DNA from: JBBSHJ01 sp038253135
Lineage (GTDB): Bacteria; Actinomycetota; Actinomycetes; Mycobacteriales; QHCD01
Assembly: GCA_038253135.1 (NCBI GenBank)
Contig: JBBSHJ010000048.1
Location: forward strand, 1 to 24,546
Length of the DNA stretch: 24,546 nt
Reading direction: 5' to 3'
Both the position numbers and the translations under genes were made by a program. The notes below the pieces were generated by a model that was not told where the DNA came from, did no database searches, and was given only the letters and a program-made list of their open reading frames with translations. Of this stretch, positions 7,397 through 14,780 are shown one piece after another. The stretch's first letter is position 1, and every line of letters starts with the position of its first letter.

Positions 7397-8806
7397 CTAC
7401 CCGTCGCCCGGTCTGGTCATGGACAGCACGTCGAGGGCGGCACCGAGCTGCTCCTCGGTCAGCTTGCCGTCGCGAACGTAACCGCGCTCAATGACGACGT
7501 CGCGGATCGTCTTTTGCTCGGCGAGGGATTGCTTGACGACCTTGGCGGCCTCGTCGTAGCCGATGTAGTGGTTGAGCGGAGTGACGATCGAGGCCGAAGA
7601 CTCGGCGTAGATGCGGCAGCGCTCGACGTCGGCTTCGATCCCGGAAATGCACCGGTCCGCGAAGAGCACGGAAATTGACGACAGCAGCGTGATCGACTCG
7701 AGCAGGTTGTGGGCGATCACGGGCAGCATGACGTTGAGCTCGAGATTGCCGGCCGCGCCGCCGAAAGCCACGGCGGCGTCGTTGCCGATCACCTGTGCGA
7801 CGACCTGACACACCGCCTCGGGAATGACCGGGTTGACCTTGCCCGGCATGATCGACGACCCCGGCTGCAGATCCGGCAGCCTGATCTCGGCGAGGCCGGC
7901 GCGCGGGCCCGATGCGAGCCACCGCAGGTCATTAGCCGCCTTGTAAAGTCCCACGGCGATGGTCCGGAGTACGCCGCTCGCCTCGACCAGCGCGTCGCGC
8001 GAGCCTTGCGCTTCGAAATGGTTCCGCGCCTCAGTGAGCGGGAGCTGCATGTCGTCGGCCAGTGCGGCGATGACCCGACCGGCAAAACCGGCCGGCGCGT
8101 TGATCCCGGTGCCCACCGCCGTACCGCCGAGCGGCAATTCGCCGACCCGCGTCAGCACATCCTGCAGTCGCTCGACACCGTAACGGGCGGCGGCGGCGTA
8201 CCCGCCGAATTCCTGTCCCAATGTCACCGGAGTCGCATCCATCAAGTGGGTCCGGCCGGATTTCACGACGGAGGCGAATTCCTGCTCCTTAGCCTGCAAT
8301 GCTTCGGCGAGCCGGAGGAGAGCGGGAATCAGCCGCGTGACGATGGCCCGCGTCGCTGCGATGTGAATGGCCGACGGAAACTGGTCGTTGGACGAGAACG
8401 GATCGTTGACGTCGTCATTGGGGTGCACCGGTGCGCCGAGGCTCTCGGCGGCAATGCTCGCGATGACCTCGTTGGCATTCATATTGGAGCTGGTGCCCGA
8501 GCCGGTTTGGAAGACGTCGATCGGGAACTGATCGTCGTGCTCGCCGCGGGCGACGTCGGCGGCCGCGTCATGGATGGCCTTGGCCTTGGCCGGATCGAGC
8601 ACGCCGTCCTTGCCGCGTAATGCCGCCGCGCATCCCTTGATCGAGGCGATCGCCGCGATGAGCTCGCGATCGATGCTCATGCCGGAGACGGGGAAGTTCT
8701 CAACCGCCCGCTGGGTCTGCGCGCGCCATTTGGCGGCGGCCGGCACCCGCACCTCGCCCATCGAGTCATGCTCGATCCGGTAGCCCTCCGCCTTTTCATC
8801 GCCCAT
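7397..8806 (-). CDS. fumC: Class II fumarate hydratase
   Basis: Interconverts fumarate and malate in the TCA cycle; soluble homotetramer of the aspartase/fumarase superfamily. In the 469-residue protein I see TGSGTSSNMNANEV (about 100-113), GRTHLMDATPVTLGQE with His186, and the superfamily signature GSSIMPGKVNP (315-325) carrying the catalytic Ser loop. The C-terminal domain (YIGYDEAAKVVKQSL) is present and length is normal. The gene lies downstream of glpX in the same direction with a 177-bp gap and has its own -10-like TAAGGT 6 nt before the ATG, suggesting a leaderless mRNA. Its 3' end faces the transglycosylase gene only 19 bp away, with no obvious terminator. The glpX-fum order matches M. 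tuberculosis Rv1099c-Rv1098c. Confidence 0.97.
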   Translation of the reverse strand: MGDEKAEGYRIEHDSMGEVRVPAAAKWRAQTQRAVENFPVSGMSIDRELIAAIASIKGCAAALRGKDGVLDPAKAKAIHDAAADVARGEHDDQFPIDVFQTGSGTSSNMNANEVIASIAAESLGAPVHPNDDVNDPFSSNDQFPSAIHIAATRAIVTRLIPALLRLAEALQAKEQEFASVVKSGRTHLMDATPVTLGQEFGGYAAAARYGVERLQDVLTRVGELPLGGTAVGTGINAPAGFAGRVIAALADDMQLPLTEARNHFEAQGSRDALVEASGVLRTIAVGLYKAANDLRWLASGPRAGLAEIRLPDLQPGSSIMPGKVNPVIPEAVCQVVAQVIGNDAAVAFGGAAGNLELNVMLPVIAHNLLESITLLSSISVLFADRCISGIEADVERCRIYAESSASIVTPLNHYIGYDEAAKVVKQSLAEQKTIRDVVIERGYVRDGKLTEEQLGAALDVLSMTRPGDG

Positions 8807-8812
8807 GCCCGC

Positions 8813-8858
8813 ACCTTATCCCGATCAGCGCGCACCGTATCGGTGGCGTGAGTCACCG
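8813..8858 (-). promoter_or_regulatory. fumC promoter region: TAAGGT -10 and CACCG/CGGTG half-sites
   Basis: On the minus strand TAAGGT (8818-8813) is followed by GCGGGC and the ATG at 8806, spacing that fits a leaderless transcript. In the expected -35 zone, CACCG-TAT-CGGTG (8833-8845) forms a perfect inverted repeat and a third CACCG lies at 8854-8858, arranged as half-sites for a possible dimeric regulator. The operator role is speculative. Confidence 0.35.
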
Positions 8859-8983
8859 GCTGGCGAAGGGGCGAGGCGCCTTGGAGCCGGCCGGGATGGG
8901 CGTGGAGGTTCGCGCGGTGATGCGAGTCGGGTTTTCCGCGGTGATTGCGGGCGCGGGTGCTGGTGGCCGTGGCAATACCCGAG

Positions 8984-9997
8984 TCAGAAGCCGACGGAGC
9001 TGTACGCGCGCAGCTTGGTCAGCGAGTGCTCGCTGTCGATGACGCGGATCGTCCCGCTCTTGGACCGCATCACGATCGACTGGGTGTGCATCACGCCGCG
9101 GCTGTAACGGACACCGCGCAGCAGCTCGCCATCGGTGATGCCGGTCGCGACGAAGAACATGTTGTCGCCGCTCACGAGGTCTGTTGTGGTCAGGACCCGA
9201 TCGAGATCGTGTCCGGCATCGATGGCCTTTTGCCGTTCGGCGTCATCGCGCGGGCACAGCCTCGCCTGCAGCGCACCACCGACACACGTCAGCGCGCAGG
9301 CGGCAATGATGCCCTCCGGCGTACCGCCGACGCCCATCATCAAATCGATGCCCGTCGTCGGTCGTGCCGCCATGATCGCGCCGGCCACGTCACCGTCGTT
9401 GATGAAGTAGATGCGGGCACCGGCATCGCGGACCTGCTGCACCAGCTTCTCGTGCCGGGGCCGATCAAGGATGCAGACGGTGATGTCCTCGATGGCGATG
9501 CCCTTGGCCGCCGCCACCCGGCGGATGTTCTCGGCCGGGGGCGCGGTGATGTCGATGACCGCGGCCGCCTCGGGTCCGGTGGCGATCTTGTCCATATAGA
9601 AGACGGCCGACGGGTCATACATCGCGCCGCGTTCGGCGACCGCGAGGACCGCGACGGCGTTGGGCATCCCCTTCGCCATCAGCGTCGTACCGTCGATCGG
9701 GTCGACCGCGACGTCGACCTCCGGGCCGGTGCCGTCGCCGACCTCCTCCCCGTTGTAGAGCATCGGCGCCTTGTCCTTCTCGCCCTCGCCGATGACGACC
9801 GTGCCGCGCATCGACACGGTGCTGATGAGGGTGCGCATGGCGTCCACGGCGGCGCCGTCGCCACCATTCTTGTCGCCGCGCCCGACCCACCGCCCGGCCG
9901 CCATGGCCGCGGCCTCCGTGACCCGCACGAGATCGAGCGCGAGGTTGCGGTCCGGTGCCTCGGGGCGTACGGCGAGCGGAGCGGGTACGTCGGTCAT
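8984..9997 (-). CDS. glpX: Class II fructose-1,6-bisphosphatase
   Basis: Hydrolyses fructose 1,6-bisphosphate to fructose 6-phosphate in gluconeogenesis; GlpX is the essential FBPase type in actinobacteria. The 337-residue protein shows the GlpX motifs GEGEKDKAPML (residues 70-80) and VDPIDGTT (98-105), the metal-binding acidic sites of the Li-sensitive phosphatase fold, plus GDVAGAIMAA and GVGGTPEGIIAACAL further on. The ATG at 9997 is preceded by GAAGGG at a suitable distance. It is divergent from a DUF4245 gene and upstream of fumC, the same order as in mycobacteria (Rv1099c/Rv1100). Complete and ordinary. Confidence 0.96.
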   Translation of the reverse strand: MTDVPAPLAVRPEAPDRNLALDLVRVTEAAAMAAGRWVGRGDKNGGDGAAVDAMRTLISTVSMRGTVVIGEGEKDKAPMLYNGEEVGDGTGPEVDVAVDPIDGTTLMAKGMPNAVAVLAVAERGAMYDPSAVFYMDKIATGPEAAAVIDITAPPAENIRRVAAAKGIAIEDITVCILDRPRHEKLVQQVRDAGARIYFINDGDVAGAIMAARPTTGIDLMMGVGGTPEGIIAACALTCVGGALQARLCPRDDAERQKAIDAGHDLDRVLTTTDLVSGDNMFFVATGITDGELLRGVRYSRGVMHTQSIVMRSKSGTIRVIDSEHSLTKLRAYSSVGF

Positions 9998-10065
9998 GGG
10001 GCGCCCTTCGAATGCGTCGTACGAACTGGGCCTACCCGATCCTTACCACGTCAACCCGGCGACGG

Positions 10066-10106
10066 GGCGGGTTGGGACCCGCCGCATCCGCACGTGCACC
10101 ATGGTG
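10066..10106. promoter_or_regulatory. Inverted repeats in the glpX/DUF4245 divergent spacer
   Basis: The 111-bp spacer holds a perfect hairpin GGCGGGT-TGGG-ACCCGCC (10066-10083), an 8-bp palindrome GCACGTGC (10090-10097) and a 10-bp palindrome CACCATGGTG (10097-10106) ending 2 nt before the DUF4245 ATG. Because the genes diverge these are not terminators; they could be operators or a short 5' hairpin. No regulator can be named. Confidence 0.3.
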
Positions 10107-10108
10107 GG

Positions 10109-10696
10109 ATGACCGAGCCGAGCCAGCCCGCGACCGCCCCCACCCAGCCGGGCGGCGCGGTCCAGGTCCGCCCCGCCCGGGCGAAGCCGACGCGGTCGGC
10201 CAAGGCCATGGTCCGGGCCCTGATTCCCATCCTGCTCATCATGATCGCCGGGGTGCTCTTCTTCTCCCCGCACGGCAGCAAGGACACCCGTCGGGCCGAC
10301 GTCGCCGGTGACCTCGACTACGCCGCGGCTTACGCCGGTTTCACCCTGCCGCGCCCACGTGGCATCGACGCCGCCTGGCGTGCGGTCGACAGCTCCGTCT
10401 CGGCGCCCCGCAGCGGCAACCGCGGTCCGGTCACGGTGTCCGTCTCCTACCTCTCGCCGCAGAAGGACGCGGTGAGCTACGCGGTCGGCACCGTGCCGCG
10501 GGAGGAGCTGGTGAACGCGCAGCTCGGCGACGTCACCAGCAGCGGCAGCACGACGATCGGGGTGCACTCCTGGCAACAATTGCGCGCCTCGGACGGTCGC
10601 CACGCCTTGGTCGGAACGTTCGGCCAGGCGACCGTCGTGATCGCCGGATCGGGTGACAGGGCCGGCCTCGTCGTGCTCGCCGCGAGCGTCTCGTAA
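10109..10696 (+). CDS. DUF4245 family membrane-anchored protein (Rv1100-like)
   Basis: A 195-residue protein with a Pro/Ala-rich cytoplasmic N-terminus, one transmembrane helix at about residues 36-53 (ALIPILLIMIAGVLFF) and an extracytoplasmic domain of about 140 residues. The segments DYAAAYAGFTLPRP, WRAVDSSV, VTVSVSYLSP and HALVGTFGQATVVIAGSG match what I recall of the DUF4245 family found beside glpX in mycobacteria and relatives; the function is unknown. The ATG at 10109 is chosen because upstream codons of the open frame read into the glpX shadow. The stop is only 5 nt from the following kinase-like gene, so the two are likely co-transcribed. Confidence 0.8.
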   Translation: MTEPSQPATAPTQPGGAVQVRPARAKPTRSAKAMVRALIPILLIMIAGVLFFSPHGSKDTRRADVAGDLDYAAAYAGFTLPRPRGIDAAWRAVDSSVSAPRSGNRGPVTVSVSYLSPQKDAVSYAVGTVPREELVNAQLGDVTSSGSTTIGVHSWQQLRASDGRHALVGTFGQATVVIAGSGDRAGLVVLAASVS

Positions 10697-10701
10697 CGCG
10701 C

Positions 10702-11613
10702 GTGATCACCGTCCCGCCCGCGTACGTCGAGCGGCAGACTCAGCGGAACGGCGACGTCGTCGGCGCATGGCTCGCGTCGCTCCCGGACCTCGTCCGCCGG
10801 CTGTGCGCGCAATGGCGGGTGCGACCGACCGGAGAGCCGCCGCTGCACGGCGATGAGAACCTCGTCGTACCCGTCCTCGGCACCGACGGACCGGCGATGC
10901 TCAAGCTCGGGCCGCCGGGACCGGCGGTTCTCGCCGAGATCGCGGGCCTGCGGGCGTGGGCCGGCCGCGGAGCCGTCGCCCAGCTGGCCGCCGCCCCGGC
11001 CGACTACGCGCTGCTGATGGAGCGGCTCGATCCGCACCGGTCGCTGCGCGACCTGCCGGTCTACGACGGAGCGAGCATCGCGGGAGAGTTGATCGCCCGG
11101 CTCGCGGTCGATCCGACCGACGAGATGCTCCGGCTGGGCGTCGTACCCCGGCTCGCAGACATCGCCGCCACGATCGCCGCGACCGCTGCGGCCCGCGACG
11201 ACGTGCTGGGCAATCCGGTGCCGGGCCGCTTCCTCGAGGCGGCGCGCACCAACGCGGGCGAGCTCGCGCCGATCGCCGCGGACCGGCTCGTGCACGCCGA
11301 CCTGCATCAGGGCAATGTCCTCGCCGCTACCCGCGAGCCGTGGCTGGCCATCGATGCCCGCACGGTGATCGGCGACCCGGAGTATTCCGTCCCCGAGCTG
11401 CTGTGGCGGGGCGTCGACGAGGTCGACGGCGAGGCGGGCGTACGCCGTCTGCTCGCGACCGTCGTCGATGCGGGCGGTCTCGATGCGGACCGGGCCCGGG
11501 GCTGGGCAATCGCGCGATGCGTCGATTACTGGCTCTGGGGCCTTGCCAACGGCCTCACCGACGACCCAGTCCGGTGCGAGCGCATCATCGCGGCGCTGCT
11601 CCCGAGCGCCTGA
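10702..11613 (+). CDS. Aminoglycoside 6-phosphotransferase / hydroxyurea kinase-like protein (APH_6_hur family)
   Basis: A 303-residue protein-kinase-fold phosphotransferase. Motifs: GDENLVVPV (about 50-58) and AMLKLG with the ATP-binding Lys68, the hinge LLMERLD near 104-110, the catalytic loop HADLHQGN (198-205, catalytic Asp200) and the metal-binding IDAR (Asp218) followed by GDPEYS. The IDARTVIGDPEY arrangement and overall length resemble streptomycin 6-kinases and hydroxyurea phosphotransferases. Family members modify small hydroxylated molecules; many chromosomal actinobacterial copies have no proven resistance role, so the substrate is unknown. It begins with GTG 5 nt after the DUF4245 stop. 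It has no counterpart at this site in M. tuberculosis as I recall it. Confidence 0.8.
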   Translation: MITVPPAYVERQTQRNGDVVGAWLASLPDLVRRLCAQWRVRPTGEPPLHGDENLVVPVLGTDGPAMLKLGPPGPAVLAEIAGLRAWAGRGAVAQLAAAPADYALLMERLDPHRSLRDLPVYDGASIAGELIARLAVDPTDEMLRLGVVPRLADIAATIAATAAARDDVLGNPVPGRFLEAARTNAGELAPIAADRLVHADLHQGNVLAATREPWLAIDARTVIGDPEYSVPELLWRGVDEVDGEAGVRRLLATVVDAGGLDADRARGWAIARCVDYWLWGLANGLTDDPVRCERIIAALLPSA

Positions 11614-11742
11614 GAGCGCGTTGAAGTTGCACGACCGTCTGGGACCGGGAATGACGGGTACGGCCACCGTGGCCCCGAGCTGTTGCGCCTGGCGGTGGGA
11701 CGAGCAGATCCTGCGGCATGCGTCATCCGACGCCCGGGCAAG

Positions 11743-11764
11743 AACTATAGCCGCTGCTATAGTT
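11743..11764 (+). promoter_or_regulatory. mazEF operator-promoter: perfect palindrome over an extended -10
   Basis: AACTATAGC-CGCT-GCTATAGTT is a perfect 9-bp inverted repeat. Its right arm contains TATAGT (11758-11763) preceded by TGC, an extended -10 box, and 7 nt separate it from the ATG at 11771, so the mRNA would start at or next to the start codon. No -35 box is visible. Autorepression by the antitoxin or toxin-antitoxin complex is the likely control, as is usual for such modules. Confidence 0.75.
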
Positions 11765-11770
11765 TGGGCA

Positions 11771-12040
11771 ATGACTATGACATCGATGCAGCTTGACAGC
11801 GATCTACGCGATGAACTGGCGCGGCTTGCCGCGCAGGACTTCAACGGCGTGCCATTGGGCGAGGCGGTGAGCCGGCTGATCAAGGAACACAAGGTCAATC
11901 GCGTCATTCGACGGTACGAAGAGCTACGCTCCGACGCCCAGGAATGGGCCGACTACCACGCTGACGTCGGCGCGTGGGACGCCACGACCGGCGACGGTCT
12001 GCACGATGCGGGCGAGGAATCCGCGGAGCCCGCTCGGTGA
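11771..12040 (+). CDS. Type II antitoxin, ribbon-helix-helix type (MazE-like)
   Basis: An 89-residue protein whose N-terminal half (MQLDSDLRDELARLAAQDF ... GEAVSRLIKEH) fits a ribbon-helix-helix DNA-binding domain: a short beta strand followed by two helices. The C-terminal tail is strongly acidic (DVGAWDATTGDGLHDAGEE), as expected for the toxin-neutralising part. Three in-frame ATGs occur at 11771, 11777 and 11786; the first is favoured because it lies exactly where transcription from the palindromic promoter should begin. The stop overlaps the toxin start as GTGA. It is probably the DNA-binding autorepressor of the module. The AT-rich promoter contrasts with the flanks. Confidence 0.8.
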   Translation: MTMTSMQLDSDLRDELARLAAQDFNGVPLGEAVSRLIKEHKVNRVIRRYEELRSDAQEWADYHADVGAWDATTGDGLHDAGEESAEPAR

Positions 12041-12396
12041 GTCGATCCCCGCGGATTGCGCCGTGGCAGCTGTGGTGGGTGGACCTCGGCACTCCAATCG
12101 AGCATGAGCAGGGTTACCTCCGGCCGGCGATTGTGGTCAGCTCGTCCACGCACTGCCGATTCCCGATCGACATGGCCCTGATCGTGCCGCTGACCACTCG
12201 CGACCGCGGGCTGGACCACCACGTGCGCATCGACTCGTCCGAGTCCGGGCTGAACCGACCGAGCTGGGCACGAACCGAAGACGTTCGAGCGGTCACGACC
12301 GCGCGGTTCACCCGACCCAAGCCCATCGGCTCCGCCTCCGCCAGCGAGATCGAGCAGCTCAGCGATTGGTTGCGCGAGATGGTCGCCTTCTGCTGA
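12037..12396 (+). CDS. mazF: MazF/PemK-family endoribonuclease toxin
   Basis: A 119-residue MazF/PemK-like toxin, expected to cleave RNA at specific sequences when freed from its antitoxin. The hallmarks are the N-terminal WQLWWVDLG strand, GYLRPAIVVSS (residues 26-36, with the conserved Arg-Pro that includes the catalytic Arg29), and ALIVPLTT (about 47-54) providing the conserved Thr. The rest (SGLNRPSWARTEDVRAV) matches the usual SGL..S.....D.. pattern of the fold. It starts with GTG overlapping the antitoxin stop by 4 nt, so translation is coupled and toxin is made in lower amounts. The pair sits between a kinase-like gene and xseB, a site that is plain backbone in M. tuberculosis. Confidence 0.9.
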   Translation: MSRSPRIAPWQLWWVDLGTPIEHEQGYLRPAIVVSSSTHCRFPIDMALIVPLTTRDRGLDHHVRIDSSESGLNRPSWARTEDVRAVTTARFTRPKPIGSASASEIEQLSDWLREMVAFC

Positions 12397-12483
12397 AGGC
12401 GGCGCCGGTCTGCTGCACCCACTCGACATACGGGACAGTGCCTTCCACGCGGTCGGCTCGCCACGTTGTACGACTGCAAGGGA

Positions 12484-12512
12484 CGGGCGCCTCGAGGTCA
12501 GCGACCCGCCCG
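12484..12512. terminator. Hairpin between convergent mazF and xseB
   Basis: Outer stem CGGGCG/CGCCCG and inner stem GGTC/GACC around the loop AGC, with a one-sided CCTCGA bulge, lie in the 191-bp gap between two convergent genes. There is no T-tract directly after it; a T-rich patch (TTCTTTT) occurs about 20 nt further right. It may act as a bidirectional terminator. The rest of the gap shows no gene. Confidence 0.35.
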
Positions 12513-12587
12513 ACGGTCAGGTCGCCGCACCCTTCTTTTGGGTAGGTGTCGTTGGATCACGAGCGCGGCTGCGCGGTGCTCCAGGGG

Positions 12588-12806
12588 TTAGCCTTCGTCC
12601 ACCGGAGCTCGGCGTTTGGCGACCGCCGCTTCGATCTTCTCCCGCGCACCGTCCAACCACGACTGGCAGACGTCGGCGAGCGCCTCGCCGCGCTCCCAGA
12701 GCGCGAGCGATTCCTCCAATGATTGCCCGCCCGACTCGAGCGCCTGGACGATCCGCCCGAGCTCGGCCCGTGCGATCTCGTAGCTCGGCGTTGTCTCCTC
12801 AGCCAT
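12588..12806 (-). CDS. xseB: Exodeoxyribonuclease VII small subunit
   Basis: A 72-residue all-helical protein with the standard XseB pattern: SYEIARAELGRIVQALESG, SLEESLALWERGEALADVC and an end consisting of a basic helix. It joins the large subunit XseA to form exonuclease VII, which degrades single-stranded DNA from either end in repair and recombination. The ATG at 12806 is preferred over the longer open frame because it matches family length; it lies inside the last codons of xseA (8-nt overlap), giving translational coupling. The order is conserved in mycobacteria. Confidence 0.95.
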   Translation of the reverse strand: MAEETTPSYEIARAELGRIVQALESGGQSLEESLALWERGEALADVCQSWLDGAREKIEAAVAKRRAPVDEG

Positions 12807-14019
12807 CGGCCCTGTCCTTCGTCTCGGCCCGCGCGGCGAGCTCACCGCCGGCGACCCTGATCCGCAGCCGGTCACCGTCGACGACGGCAGCCGGCTCGCG
12901 GACGATATCGCCCGCCGCGGTGCGTACGACGGCGTACCCTCGCTCCAGCGTGGCGGCGGGGGAGAGCGCCCGCACCCGCGCCCGCGAATGCGACAGGTCG
13001 CCGTCGGCCACCTCGATGCGATGCAGCACGACCCGGTGCAGCCGATCGCGGACACGGTCGAGGTCGCTCGCGTCCTCGCGCACCCGGCGTACCGGGTCCG
13101 CCAACGCCGGTCGCGCCCGCAGCGCGGACAAGGTTTCTTGCTCGGCTCGCAAGCGCGCGGAAACGCCGCGGTTGAGGCGATTACGGTATTCGGTCAAAGC
13201 AGCCAACTCCTCGGTCACGGCCGGCACGACCCGCTTCGCGGCGTCGGTCGGCGTGGCTGCGCGCACGTCGGCGACGAAATCGACCAGCGGGCTATCCGGC
13301 TCGTGCCCGATCGCGCTCACGATCGGCGTCACCGCCGACGACACGGCCCGGCACAGCGCCTCGTCGCTCCACGGCAGTAGGTCCTCGACCGACCCACCGC
13401 CGCGGGCCAGCACGATCACGTCGACCGACCGGTCGGCGTCCAGCCGCTCGATCGCGGCCACGACCTGGGGCACGCACAGGGTGCCCTGCACGGCGACGTT
13501 CTCGATCCGGAAATGCACGGCCGGCCAGCGTTCGGTCGCGATCCGTACGACGTCCCGCTCGGCCGCGCTCGCCCGGCCGGTGACCAGCCCGACCGTGCCG
13601 GGCAGGAACGGCGCCGGCGCCTTGCGCTCGGAGGCGAAAAGGCCCTCGGCCGCCAGCAGCCGTTTGAGTTGCTCGAGCCGTGCGAGCAACGCGCCCACAC
13701 CGACCGGACGGATCTCCGTCGCGGCCAATGACAGGGTGCCGCGGGTCAGGTAGAAGTCAGGTTTGCCGTGGACGACGATCCGGTCGCCCTCGTGCAGCTC
13801 GACGCCGGTCAGGATGGCATTGGCGGCGGTGACGGTCAGCGACACCTCCGCGGCCGGGTCGCGCAGGGTCAGGAAGGTCGTCCGCGTGCCGGCACGCCGG
13901 CTGAGCTGCGCCACCTGACCCTCGACCCACACCGAGCCGAGCCGGTGGATCCAGTCGGCGATCATCCGCGCGACGGTCCGGACCGGCAGCGGTTCTTCCG
14001 CGGAGGTCCGTGCGGTCAG
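12799..14019 (-). CDS. xseA: Exodeoxyribonuclease VII large subunit (probable CTG start)
   Basis: Large catalytic subunit of exonuclease VII. Visible are the N-terminal OB-fold (VWVEGQVAQLS, TFLTLRDPAAEVSLTV), VGLVTGRASAAERDV, VDVIVLARGGGSVEDLLPWSDE, VSAIGHEPDSPLVDFVADVRAATPTDAA and the C-terminal coiled coil ending in LERGYAVV. The only canonical start is ATG 13965, giving 388 residues, but the preceding in-frame codons read SAEEPLPVRTVAR, which matches the N-terminus of homologues. No ATG, GTG or TTG exists between the in-frame stop and that stretch; a CTG at 14019, 5-6 nt after AGAGCGGGG, is the best start and gives 406 residues. Family identity is certain; the start is inference. Co-directional with xseB and the lipid-droplet protein gene. 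Confidence 0.93.
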   Translation of the reverse strand: MTARTSAEEPLPVRTVARMIADWIHRLGSVWVEGQVAQLSRRAGTRTTFLTLRDPAAEVSLTVTAANAILTGVELHEGDRIVVHGKPDFYLTRGTLSLAATEIRPVGVGALLARLEQLKRLLAAEGLFASERKAPAPFLPGTVGLVTGRASAAERDVVRIATERWPAVHFRIENVAVQGTLCVPQVVAAIERLDADRSVDVIVLARGGGSVEDLLPWSDEALCRAVSSAVTPIVSAIGHEPDSPLVDFVADVRAATPTDAAKRVVPAVTEELAALTEYRNRLNRGVSARLRAEQETLSALRARPALADPVRRVREDASDLDRVRDRLHRVVLHRIEVADGDLSHSRARVRALSPAATLERGYAVVRTAAGDIVREPAAVVDGDRLRIRVAGGELAARAETKDRADG

Positions 14020-14049
14020 GACGTCCCCGCTCTCACGACCTGCCCGACA

Positions 14050-14583
14050 TCACGAGGTGACGGTGTCGATGCGGTTCTGCAGCATGGTCACGAACGCGGG
14101 CCGCGCCGCGTGTGTCTTCTCGTAGGCCAGCAGCCGGGTCAGGGTCGATGTCGGGAGCGATCGCAAACGGGCCCGCAAGGAGGCCAGCGACATGGCGTCG
14201 TACCCGGCCACCGGCGGCTCGTCGGCCGTGCCGGTCGCCTCGTCCTCGTCGAACCGGGCCCAGGCTGGTTGCGGTACGCCGTCCTCGGGCCGGGCGTCGT
14301 CGGCCGGGTCGACCCCGGGACCCGCCGAGGCAGCATTGTGCCGCGGCTGCGGCGCGCCCGGATCGGCGTCGTCCTGGTCACCGCGCAGGCCGGACAGCAG
14401 GGCGTCACCGCGCTCGACCAGGTCGGCGTAATGGCTCTGTGCCTTGAGCGAGGTCTGCAGCGCGGTGCTGACCGCGGTGACCGGCAATGCGACCAGCCGG
14501 TCGGGCAGGCGTTTGACCTCGTCGATCGCGACCGCGGCCAAGCCGGCGGCGGCGCGGAGCGGTCCAGGGATGGCGGCACTCAT
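14050..14583 (-). CDS. Lipid droplet-associated protein (Rv1109c-like)
   Basis: A 177-residue protein resembling the actinobacterial family annotated as lipid droplet-associated (M. tuberculosis Rv1109c, also next to xseA). The N-terminal 60 residues form amphipathic helices (AAAGLAAVAIDEVKRLPDRLVALPVTAVSTALQ, cited here by its position 10-43) followed by ADLVERGDALL; a poorly conserved acidic Pro-rich middle includes PAWARFDEDEA; and the C-terminus carries the conserved YDAMSLASLRARLRSLP and LLAYEKTHAARPAFVTML helices. The biochemical role is unknown; association with lipid storage is family annotation, not seen in sequence. The ATG at 14583 has GAGGAGG 7 nt upstream. It probably heads the LDAP-xseA-xseB transcript. 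Confidence 0.8.
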   Translation of the reverse strand: MSAAIPGPLRAAAGLAAVAIDEVKRLPDRLVALPVTAVSTALQTSLKAQSHYADLVERGDALLSGLRGDQDDADPGAPQPRHNAASAGPGVDPADDARPEDGVPQPAWARFDEDEATGTADEPPVAGYDAMSLASLRARLRSLPTSTLTRLLAYEKTHAARPAFVTMLQNRIDTVTS

Positions 14584-14631
14584 AGCGCGACCTCCTCATC
14601 GCTGCGCGCCTCGCTCGGGTGCTCGCTCCAT

Positions 14632-14679
14632 GGTCGATCAACGAAGCCCGCTCCTTCGTCGAGCAACGAAGCTCGCCCC
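14632..14679. repeat. Two-copy direct repeat with hairpins upstream of the LDAP gene
   Basis: Copies 14632-14654 and 14657-14679 match at 19 of 23 positions around the core CAACGAAG. The block also folds: ACGAAG-7 nt-CTTCGT (14641-14659) and CGAGC-6 nt-GCTCG (14660-14675) are perfect adjacent stems. Next to it (14601-14630) run CGCTCG/GCTCGC-rich repeats. The style resembles dispersed extragenic palindromes in actinobacteria; one locus cannot prove dispersal. Confidence 0.5.
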
Positions 14680-14767
14680 ATCGTCAGCCGCGCGACACTC
14701 ATGTCCACCAGGGTGCACCACGCCGCCATCAGGGGGCCACTGGGGCCACCAACCGGCGCCGCCCACG

Positions 14768-14773
14768 TACCAT
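14768..14773 (+). promoter_or_regulatory. Candidate -10 (TACCAT) for leaderless ispH mRNA
   Basis: TACCAT is followed by 7 nt and the ispH ATG at 14781, so transcription would start at the A of the start codon. No Shine-Dalgarno sequence is visible. Confidence 0.4.
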
Positions 14774-14780
14774 CGGCACT

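Noticed and set aside
12397..12587. Possible tRNA or small RNA in the mazF-xseB gap
   Set aside because: No cloverleaf arms or TTCGA-type T-loop setting; only a hairpin that fits a terminator.
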